Assembly: GCA_036939355.1 (NCBI GenBank)
Contig: JALLAP010000591.1
Span: forward strand, 1 to 15,900
Origin: Thalassiosira profunda
Taxonomy: Eukaryota > Bacillariophyta > Thalassiosirophyceae > Thalassiosirales > Thalassiosiraceae
Direction of reading: 5' to 3'
Length of the DNA stretch: 15,900 bases
Shown: in pieces, positions 6,522-13,915 of the stretch
How the letters are laid out: each line of letters begins with the position of its first letter
How positions within the stretch are numbered: the stretch's first letter is position 1
Notes under the pieces: model-generated
What the model saw: only the letters and a program-made list of their open reading frames with translations
What the model was told of the DNA's origin: nothing
The model's database searches: none
Translations under genes and position numbers: made by a program

Positions 6522-8864
6522 ATGTTGGCCCGCAATTGGAGGTGGGGCACCGGCCTCGCGTTCCAGCTTTTGACGGCGAGAGCTTTTCAGACGGCCTCCC
6601 TTCGCCCCCTGCCCTCCTTCTTTCGTGCGCCGAGGGCGTCGGCATTCGCTCTCTCCGTCTCCACTTCCACCGTGGACGAACCGGCCACGATGACGACCAG
6701 TTCAGAGAACCCTCTCCTCAAGAGTTGGTCCGATCAGCCCTTCAACCTACCCCCTTTCAAGTCCATCACGCCTACGCACTTCGAGCCGGCGTTGGAGGCG
6801 GCGATGGAGGCGCACATTTCCGATCTCGAGGAAATTGCAGCTTCGCCCACCGATGACTTCGAGAACATCCTCGCGGCTTACGATCGGGCGGGCAGTCTAT
6901 ACTCCAAGGTGGGCTCGGTGTATGGGAATTACATCTCCAGCCTCAACACGCCGGATATGCAAGAAGTTCAGAGTAAGATGGCCCCGATTCTCTCTCGGCA
7001 TCGTTCTAAGTGTTACAATATCCCCGGACTCTTTGAGAAGATTGAGAAGATGAACGAAATCAGGGAAGAAATGTTGGAGAAGGGAGAGTGGACCGCTGAG
7101 CAGGCGAGGTTGGCCGAGCGGGTGTACATTGGCTTCGTTCGCATGGGAGCCAAATTAGATGAAGAGAGCAAGAAGGAGTATGCCGACATCCAAGCGGAAC
7201 TTGCAACTCTGCAGACCAACTTTATGCAAAACGTCCTCAAGGACGAGGAAGTTTGGGAGATGGTGCTTACCAAAGAGGACATGGAGGGATGCCCGGCTGA
7301 TCTTGTCTCTGCTGCTCGCCAAGCTGCCATCGATCGCAAGCACGAGGGCTCCCATGATCACGTCATCACGCTCGGTAGGTCGTTGGTGGAGCCGTTTATC
7401 ACCTACTCGTCGAGGCGCGATCTTCGCAAGAAAGCATTTGAAGCATGGACTTCCCGCGGCGAGCTGTACGAAGAGCGTGACAACCTCTCAATTGCGACGA
7501 AGATCCTTCGTCTGCGCAAGCGTCAGGCAGAGCTTATGGGCAAGGAGACATTTGCGGATTATCAGACAGAAGACACCATGGCGGGGTCGCCCGACAACGT
7601 GATGAAACTGCTCACCAATGTGTGGGAAAAGGCGAAGGTTGCTGCCAACAAGGAGAGGGAGATGATGGAATCGTTTCTGACGGACAAGGGAGAGACGTTG
7701 GACGGCGGCTTCCAGCCGTGGGATTGGAGGTACTATGCGGAGCAGGTCCGGCAGGCGTCCTTTAATTTCGACGAGAGCGAATTGAAGCCCTACTTGAGCT
7801 TGGACTCCGTGACCGGAGCAATGTTCGACGTCTCGAACAAGTTGTATGGGCTCAAGTACGTGCCGCGTAAGGACGTGGAAGCGTATCATCCCGACGTGAA
7901 CGTCTATGAGGTGCGCAGAAACAAGGCGGGCAGCGACGAAGACGAGCTGGTGGCTCTGTTCCTTCACGACAATTACGCCAGAGCGCACAAGTCTTCGGGA
8001 GCGTGGATGAGTGAATATCGCTCCCAGAAGAAGAACCTCGTCCCTGGAGCTGATAGCATCGAATCAATTCCAATTGTCTCCAACAACAACAACTTTGCGA
8101 AGGGCAGCGGAAGCACGCTTTTGTCGTTCGACGACGGCGTCACGTTGTTCCACGAGGCTGGACACGGGCATCACGGGATGTTGAGTGATGCCACCTACGG
8201 AACGCTTGCGTCGACATCTGTTCTTCGTGATTTTGTGGAGTTGCCATCTCAGCTGATGGAACATTGGTTGGCCGAGCCCGAAGTCCTGAAGCAACATGCG
8301 ACGCACTTTGAAACTGGAGAGCCAGTCCCTGATGACTTGCTTCAACGCTTGAAAGCTGCCCAGCTGTTCAATGAGGGGTTTGCCACCGTCGAGTACACTG
8401 CTTGCGCCCTCTACGATATGGCCGTCCATTCTCTTTCAGAGTACCCGGATGACTTTGACTTATCTAAGTTCGAGAAGGAATACCTGGAGGAGATGGGCAT
8501 GCCGGCAGGCATTGTCATGAGGCACCGCCCTGCTCATTTTGCACACCTCTTCGCCAGTTCTGGATACGCGGCTGGTTACTATGTCTATCAATGGGCTCAA
8601 GGTGAGTCATGTAATGGTGTTTGTGATTGCGACATGTGCCGCGATGTTGCTCACGGTGTGCACCGTTCCTTTCCAGTGCTTGATAACGATGTATTTGCAG
8701 CATTCGAGGAGACGGGCGACGTGTTCGATGCAGAGACTGCGGAGAAATGCCGCAAACTCATATACTCGTCAGGCAATACGGCACCCCCGCAGGATCTGTT
8801 CAAGGCGTTCCGTGGCAGGGAGCCTGACATATCATTTTTCTTGAAACACAAAGGATTGGTTTAG
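6522..8864 (+). CDS. M3-family oligopeptidase (thimet/OpdA-like), organelle-type leader
   Basis: Best model is join(6522..8601, 8677..8864), 755 aa. It is a zinc metallopeptidase that cleaves short peptides. The active site is HEAGH at residues 544-548 with the third zinc ligand Glu573 in FVELPSQLMEHW. Further family marks are RAHKSSGAWMSEY, RHRPAHFAHLFASSGYAAGYYVY and the C-terminal FKAFRGREPD. Residues 1-56 are absent from the neighbouring paralog and are Arg/Ala/Phe/Ser-rich with almost no acidic residues (MLARNWRWGTGLAFQ, then ASLRPLPSFFRAPRASAFA). This is a likely presequence, mitochondrial or plastid; the AFQ and AFA motifs leave it undecided. In Arabidopsis a related pair splits into organellar (OOP) and cytosolic (CyOP) enzymes, and the organellar one degrades cleaved targeting peptides, so a similar task is inferred. 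The start has A at -3. It lies tail to tail with its paralog, 181 bp apart. Confidence 0.92.
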   Translation: MLARNWRWGTGLAFQLLTARAFQTASLRPLPSFFRAPRASAFALSVSTSTVDEPATMTTSSENPLLKSWSDQPFNLPPFKSITPTHFEPALEAAMEAHISDLEEIAASPTDDFENILAAYDRAGSLYSKVGSVYGNYISSLNTPDMQEVQSKMAPILSRHRSKCYNIPGLFEKIEKMNEIREEMLEKGEWTAEQARLAERVYIGFVRMGAKLDEESKKEYADIQAELATLQTNFMQNVLKDEEVWEMVLTKEDMEGCPADLVSAARQAAIDRKHEGSHDHVITLGRSLVEPFITYSSRRDLRKKAFEAWTSRGELYEERDNLSIATKILRLRKRQAELMGKETFADYQTEDTMAGSPDNVMKLLTNVWEKAKVAANKEREMMESFLTDKGETLDGGFQPWDWRYYAEQVRQASFNFDESELKPYLSLDSVTGAMFDVSNKLYGLKYVPRKDVEAYHPDVNVYEVRRNKAGSDEDELVALFLHDNYARAHKSSGAWMSEYRSQKKNLVPGADSIESIPIVSNNNNFAKGSGSTLLSFDDGVTLFHEAGHGHHGMLSDATYGTLASTSVLRDFVELPSQLMEHWLAEPEVLKQHATHFETGEPVPDDLLQRLKAAQLFNEGFATVEYTACALYDMAVHSLSEYPDDFDLSKFEKEYLEEMGMPAGIVMRHRPAHFAHLFASSGYAAGYYVYQWAQGESCNGVCDCDMCRDVAHGVHRSFPVLDNDVFAAFEETGDVFDAETAEKCRKLIYSSGNTAPPQDLFKAFRGREPDISFFLKHKGLV
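8602..8676 (+). other. Intron in the organellar M3 peptidase, 75 nt, free of stops
   Basis: The donor is CAAG|GTGAGT and the acceptor TTTCCAG|TGCTTG, preceded by pyrimidine-rich TTCCTTTCC. Removal restores YYVYQWAQ-VLDNDVFAAFEETG, which matches the paralog's YYVYLWAQVLDCDVF without a gap. The length is 25 codons with no in-frame stop, so an unspliced mRNA would still encode a full protein with a Cys-rich 25-residue insertion (ESCNGVCDCDMCRD and so on). The phase is 1. Confidence 0.9.
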
Positions 8865-9045
8865 ATGGCAAAGAGACAACCATTGTCATCCTGTTTCTGG
8901 GATTGATAGAGGTGTTTAGTGATTGGAACGTACTGTACTAAACCATTCTCTCTAGACAACATGTTCATCTAAAATCGTCGGTCCGTGTGCGCTCGACGGC
9001 GACTGAGAATCCCTACACTATCCCCGAGGCAGCTAGTGGTGCCAT

Positions 9046-11437
9046 TTACTCAGGAATAAGCCCGCGGTCCTTGAGCATGAACGTTGCATCAGGCTCACGT
9101 CCCCTGAATGCCCGAAAGAGCTCCTGCGGAGGCTTCGTGTTGCCCGACGAGTAGATCAACTCCTTGCACCGTTTGGCAGTCGCCGCATCGAAGACGTTGC
9201 CTGTTTCCTTGAACGCACCAAAGACGTCGCAATCCAAAACCTGGGCCCATAAATACACATAATACCCAGACGCGTAGGAGGAACTGGCGAAGAGGTGCTG
9301 AAAGTGGGCAGGGCGGTGGCGCATGATGATGCCCTTTGGCATGTCCTGTGACGCAAGGTAGTCCTTCTCGAACTTGGACAAGTCAAAGTCATCCGGGTAC
9401 TCTGAAAGAGAATGGAGGGCAATGTCGAGCATGGCACATGCAGTGTACTCGATGGTTGCAAATCCCTCGTTGAAGAGCTCCGCCTTCTTGAACCGCTTGA
9501 GGAGATCGTCGGGGACAATGTCACCCGTCTGATAGTGCTTCGCATGCTCCTTAAGAACTTCAGGCTCACCGAGCCAGTGTTCCATCAGCTGAGAGGGCAA
9601 CTCCACCCAGTCCTTCAAAACGTTGGTCGAAGCCACGTATTCGTATTGGCAGTCACTCAACATCCCGTGATGCCCGTGCCCCATCTCGTGAAAGAGAGTT
9701 GTACCATCATCGAACGACAGCAGCGTGTTGTCTTTTCCCCTGACAAAGTTGTTATTGTTGACAACGATTGGAATGGCTTCCATTGCGTCATCTCCCGGGG
9801 AAAGGTTCTTCGTTTGGGTGCGGAATTCGCTCATCCACGCTCCCGAGGACTTGTGCGCTCGGGCATAATTGTCGTGCAAAAAGACTGCCACGAGCTCATC
9901 CTTCTCATTGTGCACCTCATACACGTTCACGTCCGGATGATAGCCCTGGATGTCCTTTCGCTCGACATAATTGAGCCCATACAGCTTGTTGCTCACGTCA
10001 AAGACCGCCTCGGTAACCGCATCCAGGCTGAAATACGGCTTCATCTCGCTCTCGTCAAAATTGAACTTGGCCAAGCGGACCTGCTCGGCGTAGAACCTCC
10101 AATCCCACGGCTGGATTCCTCCCTCGAGTGTCTCTCCTTTCTCTAGCAAGAAGGCTTCCATTATCTCCCTCTCCTTGTTGGCCGCAACCTTCGCCTTCGA
10201 CCACACATCCGTCAGAAGTTTCATTCCATTCTCCGGCGTCTGCGCCATCGTGTCCGAGAACTGGTACTCGGCAAACGACTTCTTCCCGTGCAGCTCCGCC
10301 TGGCGCTTCCGCAGACGGAGGGTCTCCACGGCAAGCTTCAGATTGTCGCGATCGGGCGAGAGCTCCCCCCTCTTGGAGAAGGCCTCGAAGACGGTCTTGC
10401 GCAGATCCCTGCGCGAGGCGTAGGACAAGAATGGCTCCACCAGCGACCTGCCCAGAGTGATGACGTGGTCATCGGGTCCCTTGTTCCTATCCACCGCCGC
10501 CTGGCGAGCCGCAGCAACGATGTCTGCGGGGCAGCCCTTCATATCTGCCTCGGTGAGGACAAGCTCCCACTCCTCCTCGTCCTTCAGCACATTCTGAGAG
10601 AACTGCGTCTGCAGAGTCGCCAGTTGAGCTGGAACAGCGGGGAAAAGATGTTAAATGCGTGTGTTGCAATATGAAGTGCCAATCCAACGCAAATGGTCAA
10701 GGAGAACATCGGACACTGCATTTGTCTTCAACAAATGTTCAGACATGTCTAAGTAATGGATCATCATTTGTCCTCCGTCGTGCAAGGCAGGACCAACACA
10801 ACTGCAACACAAGCTCACGTGCACAAGATGTGCACAAAACAGACTCACCCTGGATGTCCGCGTACTCCCCCTTCGTCGCCGCATCGAACTTGGCCCCCAT
10901 CCTTACAAATTTCACGTAGACACGCTCGGCCAGCCGGGCCTGCTCCGCGGTCCACTCCCCGCTCTTCTGTTTCTCCTCCCTCACTTCATACAGCTTCTCG
11001 ATCTTCTCAAAGAGTCCGGGGATGTCGTAGGAACGTGAGTAATGGCGCGACAAAATCGGCGCCATCTTGGTGTCCACCTTCTGAATGTCGGACGTGTTTA
11101 GGCTGCCGGTGTAGTTGTCGAACACGGCCCCAACCTTCCCCAACAAGCCACCCGCACGATCGTACGCCCCCAACACCGAGTCAAAATCCACCGCAGGGGA
11201 GTTGGCGATGGCCTCCAAATCCGCAATATGTTCGGCCATAGCCGCCTCGAACGCGGGCTCGAAGTGCTCGGCCTCGATGTCCTTGAAGGGGGGCAGGTGG
11301 AAGGGCTGGTCGGCCCAGCTGCGGAGCAGGGGGTTGGTGGACTCGACGGCTGCGCCGTTGGTGGTGACGGCGCAGTCTTTCGCGGTGGCCGGGGCCACAA
11401 CGGTGTCGGCGGGGGAGGCTACGGCGGGGAGGGTCAT
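9046..11437 (-). CDS. M3-family oligopeptidase paralog, predicted cytosolic
   Basis: Best model, read on the minus strand, is exon 1 11437-10849 and exon 2 10628-9046, 723 aa. It has the same zinc site as its neighbour: HEMGH at residues 510-514 and Glu539 in WVELPSQLMEHW. RAHKSSGAWMSEF, the YYVYLWAQVLD segment and FRAFRGREPD are also present. By eye it is around 70% identical to the plus-strand copy over most of its length. The N-terminus (MTLPAVASPADTVVAPATAKD) is acidic-neutral and lacks the 50-odd-residue leader of the other copy, so cytosolic location is inferred. Both proteins align from NPLL(K/R)SW onward. A minimal ATG-CTC-TAG frame lies upstream on the same strand at 11490-11482. The gene is divergent from CP12 across 417 bp. 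Confidence 0.92.
10629..10848 (-). other. Intron in the cytosolic M3 peptidase, 220 nt
   Basis: On the minus strand the donor is CAGG|GTGAGTCTG and the acceptor CCCGCTGTTCCAG|CTCAAC. Splicing joins GEYADIQ to AQLATLQTQFSQN, which matches the uninterrupted ADIQAELATLQTNFMQN of the plus-strand paralog. Without splicing the frame reaches a stop. The phase is 1. It lies about 2/7 along the protein, far from the intron position in the other copy. Confidence 0.92.
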
Positions 11438-11854
11438 TGCGAGGGTGTGTGGAGGAGGCAGAGGGCGACGAGAGGGGGCGCCTAGAGCATGGGCGTCGCG
11501 GAGACCCCGCGTGCGTGTCTTGTGTTTGTTGGTTGTGGTTGTGGAGGTGTGGATGCGCGCCGGGCGCGGGCACTCTTGCGGGCACGCCCTCTCTCTCGCC
11601 GAGTGCTAGCTAAAAAGCTGGGGGGCTGGCCCGAAAGCCCGAAAGCCCGTCAGCAGACGCCCCCTCCCCACCCGCCCCTTCATTCATTCCGCTTCCGTCG
11701 CACACGCCACATCTTCCCCGACCCCCACCTCTTAGCCCGAGCTCCCGCGCTCGCCTCGCTGCCCCCAGCTCCCTTATTACTTCTCGGCGCCGTACGCTGC
11801 CAACAATCGAGTTTGCAAGATACCCATCGATCGAATTGCAAAGATACCGCGAAG
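11438..11854. promoter_or_regulatory. Divergent promoter region, M3 peptidase / CP12
   Basis: These 417 bp separate outward-facing start codons. They are GC-rich with pyrimidine-rich stretches (about 11655-11780) ahead of CP12. Repeats seen are CCCGAAAGCCCGAAAGCCCG at 11630-11649 (an 8-bp unit two and a half times) and TTGCAAGATACC / TTGCAAAGATACC flanking TCGATCGA just before the CP12 start. The frame is open upstream of CP12, but only its ATG at 11855 gives a signal peptide. Confidence 0.4.
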
Positions 11855-12325
11855 ATGAGATCACCATCACGTGTCGTGTTCCTCGCGCTCCTGCCCGCCG
11901 CCTCGCTGGCATTCACGCCCAACAACAATCAACAATCGCAACGATCCATCCGCGAAAGCAAAGCGCTGAACCTCTACCGCTCCGCCACCGAGGCCATCGC
12001 CGAGGCCGAGCAAATATGCGCGGAGGAAGGCCCGGACTCGGAACGGTGTCGTGTCGCGTGGGACATCGTGGAGGAGCTCGAGGCGGCCGATTCCCGGGCT
12101 AGGACGGTGGACGATGGTCCAAGGAGGGAAGAGTACGCTCCACTGGTGCAGGGGTTGGACATCCTGACTGGAGAGTTGGAGAGGAAATTAGACGAACTGA
12201 AGGCTCTTTCTGAGCAGCTGACCGCGGCGGGGGCGGGGCCCGAGGTGGAGCGGTTGATGTATGCCAGTGATGAGATGAAGCAGATTTTGAAAGAGGCGAG
12301 CGATTCGATGGATATGTACAGGTAG
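11855..12325 (+). CDS. CP12: CP12-like plastid regulatory protein
   Basis: This gene encodes 156 aa from GAAGATGAG (A at -3). Residues 1-22, MRSPSRVVFLALLPAASLAFTP, are a signal peptide ending in the AFTP plastid-targeting motif. The core EAEQICAEEGPDSERC, then RVAWDIVEEL (68-75), is the CP12 signature: a redox cysteine pair (Cys55, Cys65) followed by AWDxVEEL. In plants and green algae CP12 bridges GAPDH and phosphoribulokinase in the dark and switches off the Calvin cycle. Here the second, C-terminal cysteine pair that docks on GAPDH is missing. Instead, residues about 90-156 form a Leu/Glu/Lys-rich helix (LDILTGELERKLDELKALSEQ) that is probably a coiled coil. The assignment as CP12 is firm; whether it forms the classic complex is doubtful. 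No intron is seen. Confidence 0.9.
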   Translation: MRSPSRVVFLALLPAASLAFTPNNNQQSQRSIRESKALNLYRSATEAIAEAEQICAEEGPDSERCRVAWDIVEELEAADSRARTVDDGPRREEYAPLVQGLDILTGELERKLDELKALSEQLTAAGAGPEVERLMYASDEMKQILKEASDSMDMYR

Positions 12326-12863
12326 AAACAACAGTGGCGTCGCACAAGGGGCACGTTTTGTGTGTAGTGATCCTTCCCCGATAACGAAGAAGCGATCGTT
12401 AGTGGGCCGATTCAGTTTCGTCCTCTTCAGGTAAAATGAATTAGGTGGATCAAGAAGATATCAACAGGGTCGAAGTCGGAGAGGGGCCGGGGGGCGAGGG
12501 CACCCCGCGTCAAGCGTCAAGTGATGGATTGGGAGCTAAGGTAGTAGAACAAGTAGCACGTGTTCTGCTCTTTACGTACTTACGTACTTTTGCCACCTAT
12601 GTAGCGGGCCTCAGTGTCACGCGTCCTTCGGCCGTGAGGGGAGAAAGAGGGCAAGGTTCGCCGCGCACCTCAAAGTTTGAAGCATTTGGCTGATGCTGGC
12701 GGCCCTCACTCTTCGTCTCTCCACCATAACCCTCTTGGAAGCGGCCGCATTGCTGGGCCGTTTGGCGTCTGCTGAGGTGCTCAAAGTTTGGTGCTTGTGG
12801 TGGCATTTTGCTGGCGGCCTTCACTCATCGTCCCTCCCCCACAACCCTCTCGGCATTGCAACC
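12326..12863. promoter_or_regulatory. Intergenic region, CP12 3' side and next gene's upstream region
   Basis: These 538 bp hold no convincing gene. Seen within them are a small hairpin TAACGA-8 nt-TCGTTA (12382-12401) soon after CP12, the inverted pair AGAACA/TGTTCT (12546-12566) around a CACGTG box, the motif GTACTTACGTAC at 12576-12587, and a diverged direct duplication at 12670-12853. The frame is open from an ATG at 12693, but the duplication lies in different frames in its two copies, which argues that it is noncoding. Confidence 0.4.
12670..12853. repeat. Diverged direct duplication, two copies of about 70 bp
   Basis: Copy 1 (12670-12738) and copy 2 (12781-12853) share TCAAAGTTTG at the left, CTGGCGGCC(C/T)TCACTC(T/A)TCGT in the middle and (T/C)AACCCTCT(T/C)GG-type sequence at the right, with small gaps. 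The offset drifts from 111 to 115 bp, so the copies lie in different reading frames. They are directly upstream of the hypothetical gene that starts at 12864. Confidence 0.7.
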
Positions 12864-13763
12864 ATGATGGACACCACCAAGAAGCGAAAGAAGGTCAAGA
12901 CGGGCCGCAATGCATTCAAGAAGACCTTCACCTTCCGTATCGGCGTCGCGGCGGCGGCCGCCGACGACGAGGTATCTCCGTGCTCTTCCACCATCGACAA
13001 GGAAGGCGTGCTCATCTTTCCTACAGTGCAGCGCATCTCGCCATCCTCGCTCCCAGGTGCGATAGGTGGGATACCTGGGTTGCAGCGTGGCGGCAGCAAG
13101 CTGGGCATGCGCCGAAGGGGCAGCGGCAACGCTTCGACGACTCCATCGTCGCCGTATCAGAGCAAGAAGGCGCAGAAGAAGCTTCCGGCCACGCTAAAGC
13201 ATTGTCGAAAGTCCAGCTCTGTTTCCATCGGCAACTCGGCGTGGGAGCGGCGGCAGCCATTCTCTACCGATGGAAACAATCCTTCGTACCAAAGGTCGAC
13301 CAGCAGTACCTCGGATGGGTGTCGGCCGCGCACCGGGTCGGACGAGCTGCCAGTGGAGGTCAGTCCGGCCTTCAAGTTCATTCCAATCGGGTTGGAAGAG
13401 GATTACGAACTGGAATAATTTGATTCGGATGATTACGATATCTGCAAGGTACCTATTGATGATTTGATGAAAGATACTGAGGTATCTCCGGCGAAGCCAG
13501 TTGCGGCAAAGGACACGGCCAACATGGATCGGTATGCTTCCTTCGAGGAGGAAGACGTGCCCTCGCCGGTGCCAACCGATGGTACCTCCGAGCAATCCGA
13601 CTTTGTACAAAGCAACGCATCATCCAACGAAAGGCCAGGAAATCCTTGCAGCCTGGATAAGTACTGTGTTGGTGCGTCGGAGGACGATTGGTTCCCCGGC
13701 TTCAGCGAGGAGGTCAAGAAGTTGTCGTCGCTTTTGACGTGTGGTGCCGCCGGCAGTTCATGA
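12864..13763 (+). CDS. Hypothetical basic, Ser-rich protein, interrupted by an in-frame TAA
   Basis: The likely start is ACCATGATGG at 12864. The N-terminus MMDTTKKRKKVKTGRNAFKK is strongly basic and resembles a nuclear localisation signal. The rest is Ser/Thr/Pro-rich and probably disordered. The frame meets TAA at 13416-13418, then stays open in the same frame for another 114 codons to TGA at 13761-13763. The sequence across the stop is acidic on both sides (GLEEDYELE, stop, FDSDDYDICK), which looks like one interrupted coding stretch. Three readings are possible: a 90-nt intron 13359-13448 that removes the stop, a recent nonsense mutation or sequence error, or a real C-terminus at 13418 (184 aa). 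The motif EVSP occurs at least three times, twice with identical bases (12969-12980, 13479-13490). No family was recognised. Confidence 0.5.
13359..13448 (+). other. Possible 90-nt intron containing the in-frame TAA
   Basis: The donor GAG|GTCAGT fits a consensus well, and the acceptor CTGCAAG|GTACC is in phase 0 with it. Removal would join LPVE to VPIDDLMKDTEVSP. The acceptor at 13481 also keeps phase. Against this, the polypyrimidine tract is poor and the donor differs from the GTGAG(T/C) of the three better-supported introns in this window. Confidence 0.35.
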
Positions 13764-13915
13764 CAGTGAGATCACGAAGAAGAGATAGAGGTTTTGCTGT
13801 GCTATGCTTAACGGTGGAGTAAAGCCACAAGAAGTACAATAGGGAAAATTGTGTTGCATCTACATCTATCTCTATTTATTGTTGGTTCTAGTTCAGCAAA
13901 CAGGTGCCGTTGCGA

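Noticed and set aside
6179..6645. Minus-strand open frames of 89-123 codons across the organellar peptidase start
   Set aside because: They overlap a firmly supported coding start in antisense, have an Arg/Cys/Leu-rich composition typical of chance frames, and show no motif.
9412..10146. Plus-strand frame of 244 codons opposite the cytosolic peptidase
   Set aside because: Antisense of a strongly conserved enzyme; the codon structure of the peptidase explains the missing stops. A similar frame opposite the other copy has the same cause.
11489..11854. Longer N-terminus for CP12
   Set aside because: It is open by chance in GC-rich DNA and lies upstream of a clean signal peptide with a good start at 11855.
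12693..12863. Earlier start for the hypothetical gene at 12693
   Set aside because: The segment consists of a direct duplication whose copies lie in different frames, which suggests leader or promoter DNA. ACCATGATGG at 12864 is the better start. It is not fully excluded.
13781..13873. Inverted pair AGAGATAG / CTATCTCT between two convergent genes
   Set aside because: Only 8 bp and 77 bp apart in simple, purine/pyrimidine-biased sequence; expected by chance.
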